Assembly: GCA_944371685.1 (NCBI GenBank) | Contig: CALVXV010000070.1 | Span: 1 to 6,221 of the forward strand | Length of the DNA stretch: 6,221 nt | From: an uncultured Bacilli bacterium | GTDB lineage: Bacteria > Bacillota_I > Bacilli_A > RF39 > UBA660 | Direction of reading: 5' to 3' | Shown: positions 1 to 6,072 of the stretch, piece by piece | Numbering within the stretch: position 1 is the stretch's first letter | Layout: every line of letters begins with the position of its first letter | Position numbers and translations under genes: made by a program | Notes under the pieces: generated by a model | Databases searched by the model: none | Told to the model about the DNA's origin: nothing | The model's input: only the letters and a program-made list of their open reading frames with translations

Positions 1-16
1 CCTAGGGTTAAACTAT

Positions 17-54
17 AGAACAGGAGTATAAGATGCAAAACTCTTGTTCTTTTT
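17..54 (+). terminator. Rho-independent terminator for a gene left of the window
   Basis: Bases 18-27 (GAACAGGAGT) pair with 40-49 (ACTCTTGTTC) through ten base pairs including one G-U, extended by A17-T50. The 12-base loop is followed by TTTTT (50-54). The T run lies only on the + side, so this ends a + strand transcript entering from outside the window. That gene itself cannot be identified from the 16 bases seen. Confidence 0.7.
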
Positions 55-78
55 GATTATATCATATTTGAAAACTAT

Positions 79-213
79 TTAATAAATAACTTGGCTAGAC
101 ATCACTTCCAGCATCCCATCAGGCTTATGACCTGCACTTAAGGCTTTCATCCGACAACATTCGATGACTTTCCGTCGTTCAAATTCACTATTTTCAAACC
201 AACTATCTGTCAA
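79..213 (-). pseudogene. GC-rich coding-like fragment, unrecognised
   Basis: On the minus strand a frame is open from a stop at 229-231 to TAA at 79-81. From the TTG at 211-213 it gives about 44 residues of convincing protein character, including WFENSEFERRKVIEC and GHKPDGMLEVM. There is no ATG near the front and no Shine-Dalgarno site before the TTG, which follows a run of nine T on this strand. Bases 91-190 are 45% G+C, far above the neighbouring spacer, which suggests a foreign origin. It lies directly downstream of the holin gene in the same direction, where a phage would carry its lysin, but I see no lysin motif. It may be the remnant of a mobile-element or phage gene, or the patch may be a structured RNA. 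I do not recognise the family. Confidence 0.35.
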
Positions 214-224
214 AAAAAAATTTA

Positions 225-431
225 CTAACTACTATTCTTTTTATACTTTGAACTTGAAATCATAAGAACAGTACCTAATAAAGCATCCACTGCCATAATT
301 GTTCCTGAAACAGCATCTGAATATGGCAAATTCCAAAAACCCGCAATAGCCACATAAAATGTAGCCAAAGCTGGTAAAACAATTTGTGTAATATATTTAA
401 ACACGTCATAAACCTTATTTGACATTTTCAT
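225..431 (-). CDS. Phage holin, r1t type
   Basis: Small membrane protein of 68 residues resembling the r1t-type phage holins (Pfam Phage_r1t_holin). Such proteins collect in the cytoplasmic membrane and open lesions that let a lysin reach the cell wall. Two hydrophobic segments, about residues 12-32 and 41-60, are joined by a short turn. The family look is clear in IVLPALATFY, the NLPY turn, the SGTI...DALLGT stretch and a SSSKYKK basic tail. The start is chosen at the ATG at 431-429, because a perfect AAAGGAGG (446-439) sits 7 bases before it. An ATG 21 bases upstream would place that site inside the coding region. No lysin, tail or capsid gene is visible near it, so it is either a prophage leftover or an orphan holin. 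Function is inferred from family; whether it is expressed is unknown. Confidence 0.85.
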   Translation of the reverse strand: MKMSNKVYDVFKYITQIVLPALATFYVAIAGFWNLPYSDAVSGTIMAVDALLGTVLMISSSKYKKNSS

Positions 432-438
432 TTTGCTA

Positions 439-446
439 CCTCCTTT
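439..446 (-). promoter_or_regulatory. Ribosome binding site deciding the holin start
   Basis: AAAGGAGG on the minus strand, 7 bases before the ATG at 431. It favours the 68-residue product over a 75-residue reading that begins at 452. Confidence 0.8.
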
Positions 447-452
447 GATCAT

Positions 453-684
453 CCCACTATCCTATTTTAAATCATTTACAAAATTAAAACCCATAATAAT
501 ATATTCTTTATTCTTATAATTGTATAATTTATTTACAATAATATTTCATTTATTTAAAAATCAAAATACAAAATAAAAATCTAATTTATGTAAACTTATA
601 TAAAATATATGCTTTTTATAATATCACTCTTTATTTTAATCAAATTTTAAAGTAAAATAATTATTATAGTAGGAGCTGATAACA
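453..684. other. AT-rich spacer between divergent holin and YitT genes
   Basis: The holin gene points left and the YitT gene points right from this spacer. It is nearly all A and T. I see no open frame, tRNA or convincing hairpin in it. A likely + strand promoter is listed separately. No clear promoter for the holin gene could be picked out among the many A/T runs. Confidence 0.6.
595..622 (+). promoter_or_regulatory. Possible sigma-A promoter of the YitT-family gene
   Basis: A perfect TATAAT (617-622) is preceded at 16 bases by CTTATA (595-600), which matches the -35 consensus at only three of six positions. Transcription would begin near 629 and leave a leader of about 55 bases. In such AT-rich DNA chance -10 matches are common, so this is tentative. 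Confidence 0.35.
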
Positions 685-1278
685 ATGAAAAGTGTACTTC
701 TAATTACCTTAGGTAATTTATTATTAACTGGAGCCTATGCTTTTTTAACCGTACCCAACAACATGATTGATGGCGGCATTACCAGTACATCACTTATCAT
801 TGCTCATTTTCTAAAAATAGATATCACTTATATAACAACTGCTATTGCCATATTTCTATTGTTATTCAGTTTAGCTGTTTTAGGAAAACATTTCTTCCTT
901 AAAACATGTTATAGCTGTACATGTTATATTGTTTTTTTTGATTGGTTCCATTTAGCTAGTTTTCCAATAGTAATACCACCAATTATATGCATCGTTTTAG
1001 CAGGATTCTTAGTTGGTTTAGGTCATTATTTATGTTTAAGTCAAAAATCATCAGTTATCGGCTACGATATTATTGCCCTATTTATTCACAAAATTAACGA
1101 AAAATGGGACTTTTCAGTAATTCTTAGAACCATCGGTATAATAGTCTTAATAGTTGGACTTTATGTCTTTGGTCTAACCGCCGTTTTATACGGTCTAATA
1201 TTTATAATAATTGAAACAGAAGTAATATACTTCTTAAACAAAAATAAACCAGTATATGAAGAAATTTATGAAAAATAA
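685..1278 (+). CDS. YitT/DUF161-family integral membrane protein, short form
   Basis: A 197-residue, strongly hydrophobic protein with about five or six membrane segments. The N-terminal part matches the YitT (DUF161) pattern: a first helix beginning LGNLLLTGAYAFL, then the loop VPNNMIDGGITSTS (23-36), and a second conserved stretch LGKHFFLKT (66-74). A later glycine-rich helix covers residues 101-113. Many YitT proteins are about 280 residues with a soluble C-terminal DUF2179 domain; this one lacks it and ends in a short charged tail. The family's substrate is not firmly known and I do not assign one. The cysteine-containing segment CYSCTC (75-80) is not typical of the family as I know it. 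The start is set by AGGAG (671-675), 9 bases before the ATG. The gene is alone on its strand and ends at the shared terminator at 1358-1388. Confidence 0.85.
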   Translation: MKSVLLITLGNLLLTGAYAFLTVPNNMIDGGITSTSLIIAHFLKIDITYITTAIAIFLLLFSLAVLGKHFFLKTCYSCTCYIVFFDWFHLASFPIVIPPIICIVLAGFLVGLGHYLCLSQKSSVIGYDIIALFIHKINEKWDFSVILRTIGIIVLIVGLYVFGLTAVLYGLIFIIIETEVIYFLNKNKPVYEEIYEK

Positions 1279-1299
1279 TAATGATATTGCAAAAAATAG

Positions 1300-1365
1300 T
1301 TAGCAAAAAACTTCCAAGAAACTCCCGAAGAAATGAGTAAATACTTTAAAGCAAAACAAAAATAA
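1300..1365 (+). pseudogene. Short coding-like tail, probable gene remnant
   Basis: In the same frame as the YitT gene, after stops at 1276-1299, an open stretch from 1300 to TAA at 1363-1365 reads LAKNFQETPEEMSKYFKAKQK in two natural-looking halves. The composition is that of a real soluble helical C-terminus. It has no start, no ribosome site and a stop just before it, so it looks like the end of a decayed or deleted gene. I do not recognise the parent. Chance is not excluded at this length. Confidence 0.25.
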
Positions 1366-1388
1366 CTAGAAAATCACTAGTTATTTTT
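1358..1388. terminator. Bidirectional terminator between convergent genes
   Basis: A perfect 12-base-pair inverted repeat (1358-1369 with 1377-1388; core AATAACTAG/CTAGTTATT) encloses a 7-base loop. A runs on one side and T runs on the other make it work in both directions: for the YitT gene on + and for the ABC operon on -. It lies 12 bases past the permease stop. Confidence 0.85.
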
Positions 1389-1399
1389 AAATTAATATA

Positions 1400-2080
1400 T
1401 CATACTTCTTTAGCCTTATAAATCTTATAAGAAATCTTATAACTGATAAAATACATTAAAAAACTTAAAAGCAAAAGTAATATCAAACCAAAATCATTAA
1501 ATATTCGCTCTAAACTCTCAATATCCAAGCTACTTCCCATCTTATCGAGTGCAAAACCAATTCCTGAAATTAATAGTGCCAAAAATAATATTATCACAAA
1601 CATCTGGATTCGGCCCTTTTCTGCACCCCACTTAAAAATACTCGGTATTTGAATAGCTTGAATCAAAGCCACACCAAACATTCCGCCTACCGAAGTAGAA
1701 ACTAAAGTATCTAAACTAATATCTACAAAATCATCTGGTCTTAAATAATTTAGTAAACTGCCCACTAATAAAGTAAGTCCAAAGCCAAATAGTCCTCCTA
1801 AAATCATTGAACAAATAGCTAAAACATACTTTTCTAAAACAATCTCTTTTCTAGTCGGTGGAAGTGTCAAAATATACTTATTAGCCTTTGAAATCTCATC
1901 ATAATTAAATGTCGATAAAGAAATCATACCAACAATTATACCAATCACAATACTGCTCCAATATATAGCATCCGTTCCTATCATTGCCAAAGAGCAAAAC
2001 AAAATAACAATAATTAAAGACACCTTATAACTAGCTAAATTATATAAATCTTTTTTTAGTAACCCTTTTATCATAATCAT
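1400..2080 (-). CDS. ABC-2 type transporter permease
   Basis: Membrane half of an ABC exporter, working with the ATPase encoded just upstream. The 226-residue chain starts with a basic IKGLLKKDLYNL segment and has about six membrane helices (near 20-35, 40-58, 86-110, 125-150, 158-178 and 194-216). After helix 2 comes the motif LPPTRKEIVLEKY (73-85), the hallmark of the ABC2_membrane_5 group, which also includes the staphylococcal PmtB and related peptide-exporter permeases. The start at 2080 overlaps the ATPase stop as ATGA, implying translational coupling. A GGGGAG (2090-2085) lies only 4 bases before this ATG, so the ATG at 2074, 10 bases away and giving MIKGLL, may be the true start. The gene is last in the operon and ends in TGA before the terminator at 1358-1388. 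The substrate is unknown; peptide or amphiphile export or self-protection are family-based guesses. Confidence 0.85.
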   Translation of the reverse strand: MIMIKGLLKKDLYNLASYKVSLIIVILFCSLAMIGTDAIYWSSIVIGIIVGMISLSTFNYDEISKANKYILTLPPTRKEIVLEKYVLAICSMILGGLFGFGLTLLVGSLLNYLRPDDFVDISLDTLVSTSVGGMFGVALIQAIQIPSIFKWGAEKGRIQMFVIILFLALLISGIGFALDKMGSSLDIESLERIFNDFGLILLLLLSFLMYFISYKISYKIYKAKEV

Positions 2081-2931
2081 TTCTCTCCCCTAATATAAAA
2101 TAGCATTATATCATCAATAGACGGCTTATCAATTGTTGTAATACCATACTTGCGCTTAAACTCATTTTTATTTTTAATCAAAACCGCATATTGATACTTG
2201 CCCTTTTTATAACTCACATAATCTTCAGCTTTAATTTTCAAAAAATCTTCCTCACTACACTTCACCACACCATAATCTTCCAATAGCTCATCCGTCGGTA
2301 CATCTAAAACAATCTTTCCATTATCAATAAACAAAATATAATCTGAAATATGTTCCAAATCAGTCGTAATATGCGTCGAAAGCAAAATAGAACGGCTCTC
2401 ATCTTCCTCAATATACTTTCTAAATAAATCAAGTATCTCACTTCTAACCACCGGATCTAACCCACTAGTCGGCTCATCTAATATCAATAACTTTGGACTA
2501 TGTGCCATCGCCACCGCAATTTTCACCTTCATCTTCATTCCACTAGAAAAATCTTTCACTAACTTATTCAAAGGTAAATCAAACTGTTTTAATAAATCAA
2601 AATATTTCTTCTCATCCCAAGTCTCATAAAAATCTTTCATAATTTTATTAATATGCTTACAATTCAAATAGTCTGATAAAAAACTATCATCAAACAAAGC
2701 CCCAATATCTTTTTTTATTTCCTTTTCATAAACCTTGCTATCCTTGCCAAATATCTTCACATCGCCCTTAAAACCTATTATATTAAATAACGCCTTAATC
2801 GTCGTCGTCTTACCAGCGCCATTCTCACCGATAAGTCCTACAATCGCCCCAGCAGGCACGTCAAAACTTACATTATCTAATAAAAAGCCATCATACTCTT
2901 TTGAAAGATTTCTAACTTCAATATTATTCAT
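2077..2931 (-). CDS. ABC transporter ATP-binding protein
   Basis: Cytoplasmic ATPase of the export system, 284 residues. Walker A is GENGAGKTT (35-43), the signature is FSSGM (128-132), Walker B is LLILDEP (148-154), the D-loop is SGLD (156-159) and the switch histidine is H187 in LSTH. The Q-loop region reads ALFDD (78-82) with no glutamine at the usual place, as in the YhcG/PmtA-like ATPases paired with GntR regulators. The final ~80 residues form a C-terminal extension typical of BcrA-type ATPases. The ATG directly follows the regulator's TAG with no gap. Its site GAGGAGG (2946-2940) lies within the regulator's coding end, 8 bases away, so expression is tightly linked. All catalytic motifs look intact. 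It acts with the permease next door; the substrate is not deducible. Confidence 0.92.
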   Translation of the reverse strand: MNNIEVRNLSKEYDGFLLDNVSFDVPAGAIVGLIGENGAGKTTTIKALFNIIGFKGDVKIFGKDSKVYEKEIKKDIGALFDDSFLSDYLNCKHINKIMKDFYETWDEKKYFDLLKQFDLPLNKLVKDFSSGMKMKVKIAVAMAHSPKLLILDEPTSGLDPVVRSEILDLFRKYIEEDESRSILLSTHITTDLEHISDYILFIDNGKIVLDVPTDELLEDYGVVKCSEEDFLKIKAEDYVSYKKGKYQYAVLIKNKNEFKRKYGITTIDKPSIDDIMLFYIRGEK

Positions 2932-3309
2932 CTATAATTCCTCCTCAAAAATCATCTTAAATAACTCCTCTACCTCATCTTTAGAAATATTAGAAATTTT
3001 AGTTATCTCGTAAATTTTTTCCATATAATCTTGAATTTCCTTTAATTTCTCCTCTTTAATTAAATCCAAATTCTTTGGAGCCACAAAACTACCTTTACCT
3101 TGAATAGTCTTAATAAACCCCGCCTTTTCTAATTCATCATAAGCCCTTTTTACCGTCAAAAAACTAATCTTTAATTCGTTTGCCAAACTCCTAACCGATG
3201 GCAACATCTCCCCTTCCTTTAAATCATTAGAAAAAATAGCCTTTTTTATTGAATTTTCTATCTGTTCAAATATCGGTAAACCACTACTATTAGTTATAAT
3301 AATATTCAT
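2932..3309 (-). CDS. GntR-family transcriptional regulator, YtrA-like
   Basis: A small DNA-binding regulator of 125 residues. The winged helix-turn-helix spans about residues 11-77: LPIFEQIENSI, LPSVRSLANEL (36-46), the recognition part TVKRAYDELEKAG (52-64) and the wing GKGSFV (71-76). A short helical tail (about 85-125) replaces the large effector domain of other GntR proteins, which is the YtrA pattern; this type usually precedes and represses an ABC exporter operon. The start is chosen at 3309 because AGGTGAT (3319-3313) lies just before it. The ATG at 3330 has no ribosome site and would sit only a few bases after the predicted transcription start. It probably binds the CTGTTATA repeats in its own promoter and is released by a drug, peptide or envelope stress, which is inference from the family. 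Confidence 0.9.
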   Translation of the reverse strand: MNIIITNSSGLPIFEQIENSIKKAIFSNDLKEGEMLPSVRSLANELKISFLTVKRAYDELEKAGFIKTIQGKGSFVAPKNLDLIKEEKLKEIQDYMEKIYEITKISNISKDEVEELFKMIFEEEL

Positions 3310-3330
3310 CTCATCACCTAACCACTCCAT

Positions 3331-3363
3331 CTGTTATATATCAATTATAACAGATTATAACAG
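3331..3363. promoter_or_regulatory. Probable operator of the GntR-type repressor
   Basis: CTGTTATA at 3331-3338 faces TATAACAG at 3346-3353 as a perfect 8-base inverted repeat with a 7-base spacer. A third half site, TATAACAG, lies at 3356-3363, so ATTATAACAG occurs twice in tandem (3344-3353 and 3354-3363), exactly 10 bases apart. The dyad covers the -10 box and the predicted start of transcription, and the extra copy fills the promoter spacer. This is the expected place for an autorepressor site. Binding by the neighbouring regulator is inferred. Confidence 0.75.
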
Positions 3364-3371
3364 TTTGTCAA
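3344..3371 (-). promoter_or_regulatory. Perfect consensus sigma-A promoter of the regulator-ABC operon
   Basis: On the minus strand TTGACA (3371-3366) and TATAAT (3349-3344) are separated by 16 bases. The -10 box also carries the upstream TGn extension (TGTTATAAT). Transcription should start near 3337, leaving about 28 bases before the chosen ATG at 3309. Such a strong promoter fits a unit held down by a repressor. Confidence 0.85.
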
Positions 3372-3372
3372 C

Positions 3373-3402
3373 AAAAAAATTATCAAATAAATCTGATAAT
3401 TT
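3373..3402 (-). terminator. Terminator of the YcxB-like gene and its operon
   Basis: A perfect 9-base-pair stem (3377-3385 with 3394-3402, ATTATCA/TGATAAT core) has an 8-base loop. On the minus strand it runs into seven T (3379-3373), two of its own stem bases pairing there. It lies 17 bases past the YcxB-like stop and ends one base before the -35 box of the next operon. The stem is AT-only except two pairs, so it may leak. Confidence 0.7.
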
Positions 3403-3419
3403 CTCGCCATATTTTATAA

Positions 3420-4400
3420 TTAATCATCGATAACATCCATCATACTATCAAGCCCTGCTTTATCTTTTAAACTCCCCTTACCATAAAAAACAAAATTATC
3501 TTTTCTAATTAAAATAACATATTCATCATCATCTATAACATACTTCTTATAATTACTTTTATCAGCTTTTATATACTCTTTTTTTATATCATCATGAGCC
3601 TCATTATTTGCCCAGTACTCTAAATTTCTCGAAGCTAAATTTTTCGTTTTAAAATCATAAACATATAAAATATTACTGCCTTTATCACTCATAACCGTCA
3701 TTGTTTTAGATGTATAACCATCGTTAACGCTCTCACTAATACTTGCCTTGTATCCTTTATCCTCAAAGCTTTTTTCATACTTTTCCATCTTATTACTATT
3801 CACAAAAGAAAATATAATTGCCAGTAAAAAAATAAGTAAACATACACCGATAAAAACATTTCTAATTATCAGCCACTTTTTACTTTGAATAACCTTTTTA
3901 GCTTTTAAACTACTGCATTCTTCATATAAATAATTGATAAATTCTTCCTTACTACCACCAGTCAAATTATTTTTATCAATAATAATGCCCACATTATATT
4001 TCATCTTCAAAATAAATAAATTTTTAGTTTCAATAATCCCAATTATCTGACTTAATTTATAACTAGAAGTATCACCTTTTTGTGAAGTCAAAACAATATT
4101 ACCATCACTAATTTTAACTGTCTGCTTTAAATCTTCACCATTATTCAAATTTTTTGTTCTCTTATATTGAATTTTATTAATCCCAATTATTTTAAATAAG
4201 ATTAAAAAAACCAAACATATAATGCCAACTAAAATTACCAAGCCATAACTACCCTGAAACATATATAACATAAGTAAAATTATTGCCAAAGACATAAAAA
4301 TAATATTTGCCCTTCTAGTAGAGCCATAACCTACAGCAAACTCCCTATATGTTTTATAATCCAAAACACTTTTAGAAGAAAACTCTTTATCCTTTTTCAT
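3420..4400 (-). CDS. YcxB-like membrane protein with extra C-terminal domain
   Basis: A 326-residue membrane protein of unknown function. Two membrane helices (about 33-48 and 53-73) are followed by a soluble segment (about 95-160) that resembles the YcxB-like domain: DGNIVLTS, then SYKLSQIIGIIETKNLFIL, then a GIIIDKNNL strand and the EEFINYLYE helix. A third helix follows (about 178-200), then roughly 125 polar, lysine- and aspartate-rich residues, which by simple topology would lie outside the cell. YcxB-like proteins commonly end soon after their domain, so this tail is an addition; I do not recognise its fold. The start is supported by GGAGG (4411-4407), 6 bases before the ATG. It follows the acetyltransferase gene by 61 bases and is closed by the terminator at 3373-3402. 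The family call is moderate; no activity can be assigned. Confidence 0.65.
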   Translation of the reverse strand: MKKDKEFSSKSVLDYKTYREFAVGYGSTRRANIIFMSLAIILLMLYMFQGSYGLVILVGIICLVFLILFKIIGINKIQYKRTKNLNNGEDLKQTVKISDGNIVLTSQKGDTSSYKLSQIIGIIETKNLFILKMKYNVGIIIDKNNLTGGSKEEFINYLYEECSSLKAKKVIQSKKWLIIRNVFIGVCLLIFLLAIIFSFVNSNKMEKYEKSFEDKGYKASISESVNDGYTSKTMTVMSDKGSNILYVYDFKTKNLASRNLEYWANNEAHDDIKKEYIKADKSNYKKYVIDDDEYVILIRKDNFVFYGKGSLKDKAGLDSMMDVIDD

Positions 4401-4461
4401 AAATAACCTCCATCATATAAAAAATCTTAATATAAAAGCAAAATATAATATCATGTTTTTA

Positions 4462-5034
4462 TTAAACATTTTTATTTCTTATAAAATTTCCATTAAATTC
4501 ATTTTCAAGTATATCCATGTGTAACATATCATAATATTTTCCGTTTAAAAATATTCTTTCTCTATCTCGCCCAGCATCTTTAAAACCACATTTTAAATAA
4601 CACTTATAAGCCCTTTCATTAACATCCAAAACATCTAATCTAATACTATGTAAATTAAGATATTTAAAACCATACTCTAACATAAGTTTTATCGCTTCAC
4701 TACCATATCCATGACCTCTATAATCTTCATCACCTATAAAAATCCCTAAAACGGCACTTCGCTCTACAAAATTAAAACCATCTAAACTAATTGTTCCAAT
4801 TAATTTATCATCATCTAAAGTAATAATATCAAAATTTATATCATTATTGTTCTTAGACATATTTTCCAGCCACTCTTTTTCCCCATTATATGTAACAATT
4901 TTACTACTGCTACCAATATAATCGGTCACCTTAAAATCATTCATCCATTTAGTATATTTTTCTATATCTTCATCAAACGTACTTTTTGGAGATAAATATA
5001 TCCTATCACCAACTAATTTCTTAAAATATTTCAT
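4462..5034 (-). CDS. GNAT-family N-acetyltransferase, RimJ/RimL-like
   Basis: A cytoplasmic acetyl-CoA-dependent acetyltransferase of 190 residues. The N-terminal VGDRIYLSP (8-16) and WMND (30-33) are typical of the RimJ/RimL/SpeG group. Strand 4 leads into the acetyl-CoA pyrophosphate loop RGHGYG (106-111). After LHSIRLDVLDVNERAYKCY (128-146) comes GF (150-151), the usual N...Y...GF ending, and a final strand with GKYYDMLHM. The core motifs are complete. The start is set at 5034, since AAGGTGA lies 8 bases upstream; the ATG at 5052 lacks a ribosome site. It begins 32 bases after the glycosyltransferase stop, so the two are probably co-transcribed. The substrate may be a protein N-terminus, a polyamine, an antibiotic or an amino sugar. 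The partner gene makes a sugar or glycoprotein target worth testing, but this is inference. Confidence 0.85.
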   Translation of the reverse strand: MKYFKKLVGDRIYLSPKSTFDEDIEKYTKWMNDFKVTDYIGSSSKIVTYNGEKEWLENMSKNNNDINFDIITLDDDKLIGTISLDGFNFVERSAVLGIFIGDEDYRGHGYGSEAIKLMLEYGFKYLNLHSIRLDVLDVNERAYKCYLKCGFKDAGRDRERIFLNGKYYDMLHMDILENEFNGNFIRNKNV

Positions 5035-5066
5035 AATAAACTTCACCTTCATTAATATATAAAATA

Positions 5067-6014
5067 TTACTTTCCATTCACATTTTCAAAATCTCCACTC
5101 TTGGCCAAACCAGAAATTGTTCTATTTTTAAAATCTATACCAAAAGTTTTTTCATAATCCTCAATACTCCTTACCTTGCCAAGTCCAAATTCCAATGGAA
5201 TAACATCATCTTTAGTTATACCAAGTAAAACCTTTAAACGCTCATTTTCCTTGACCATTGTATCCTTCTTAAAACCAGGAAATTCTTGTTTTTCTTTTTT
5301 ATATAAATGATACACAAAACTTTCACCAGGATTATAAAAATTCCATCCATAAGTATATAATCTAATACTCATAGGCATTTCATCACCATAAAAATACATG
5401 CTCGTATCATATCTTACTTCTCTATGAGCCTGACTAAAAGTAAAAAAATTTCCACTAGCAATAAAAGCATTTCTTTTATACGCTAAAGGATTATCCTTTT
5501 TTATAAGCTTACTAGCGCACGATATAAAATAACTACCATTAACATCCGTTCTAAAACCTCTCGCATACATAACTGTCCCATAACTAGGATTATCAAAAAC
5601 TTTATCATTTAGTGGTAACGTCAACATTTCAGGCGTAATAGCTGGCGGATAACCAGACAAAATAGCCCTTTTATCATTTAAAGATAACAATTGATTAATA
5701 ATTTTTGTATCCCAATGTTTAACAAAACGCATATGAGAATCTACTTGATATATATAAGTTTCATCATCAATTAAACTTTGGCACAAATATCTAGCATATA
5801 CACTTCCTCTAGCTTCAGACTTTTTCAAATGAATCAATTTACAATTATTTATTTTTTTTAATTCATAATAATCATCTAAATCATCACCTTGATAACAGAT
5901 TGCAAAATAAACCCTATTTGGATATTCAGCTTGCACAATCGCACTATTTACTGTATTCAATAGTTCTTCATCACAATAAGAGGCAATTTCTATCAAAATT
6001 TTTTCTTTCTCCAT
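5067..6014 (-). CDS. GlcNAc-transferase-like glycosyltransferase (Skp1 GlcNAc-transferase relative)
   Basis: A 315-residue glycosyltransferase that I match to the Pfam GlcNAc family (GT60-like), whose studied members add GlcNAc from UDP-GlcNAc to hydroxyproline of Skp1 in protists. Visible family marks are IEIASYCDEELLNTV (8-22), AEYPNRVYFAICYQ (29-42), EARGSVYAR (67-75) and the metal/nucleotide motif DSH within QVDSHMRF (90-97) followed by WD (101-102). Next come SGYPP (120-124), an AFIASGNFF strand (183-191), FYGDEMPMSIRLYTYGW (208-224) and H236 in VYHLY. There is no signal peptide or membrane helix, so it should act in the cytoplasm. The start has AAAGG 8 bases upstream (6027-6023). It is first in the unit, followed by the acetyltransferase. 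The acceptor is unknown; a protein, peptide or surface-glycan precursor are all possible. Confidence 0.8.
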   Translation of the reverse strand: MEKEKILIEIASYCDEELLNTVNSAIVQAEYPNRVYFAICYQGDDLDDYYELKKINNCKLIHLKKSEARGSVYARYLCQSLIDDETYIYQVDSHMRFVKHWDTKIINQLLSLNDKRAILSGYPPAITPEMLTLPLNDKVFDNPSYGTVMYARGFRTDVNGSYFISCASKLIKKDNPLAYKRNAFIASGNFFTFSQAHREVRYDTSMYFYGDEMPMSIRLYTYGWNFYNPGESFVYHLYKKEKQEFPGFKKDTMVKENERLKVLLGITKDDVIPLEFGLGKVRSIEDYEKTFGIDFKNRTISGLAKSGDFENVNGK

Positions 6015-6072
6015 ATTTCAAACCTTTGCTTTCATAAATATAAATAAAGTAAAAAACATCCTTTCTAACAAA

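Noticed and set aside
85..190. tRNA or tmRNA in the GC-rich patch
   Set aside because: I looked for a T-loop GGTTCGA with flanking stem and an acceptor stem on both strands and found neither.
1281..1339. Short + strand frame beginning MILQKIVSKK
   Set aside because: Nineteen residues, no ribosome site, and the overlapping frame at 1300-1365 looks more like real protein.
2735..3013. Open + strand frame of 92 codons opposite the ATPase and regulator genes
   Set aside because: It is the antisense shadow of the Walker A end of the ATPase and the regulator's C-terminus; it has no ribosome site and no family resemblance.
3309..3330. Upstream ATG adding seven residues to the GntR regulator
   Set aside because: No ribosome site, and it would begin about 7 bases from the predicted transcription start; the ATG at 3309 has AGGTGAT before it.
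4454..4469. Hairpin ATGTTT/AAACAT at the acetyltransferase stop
   Set aside because: Six weak pairs, and the T run lies on the + side, so it would not end the minus-strand transcript.
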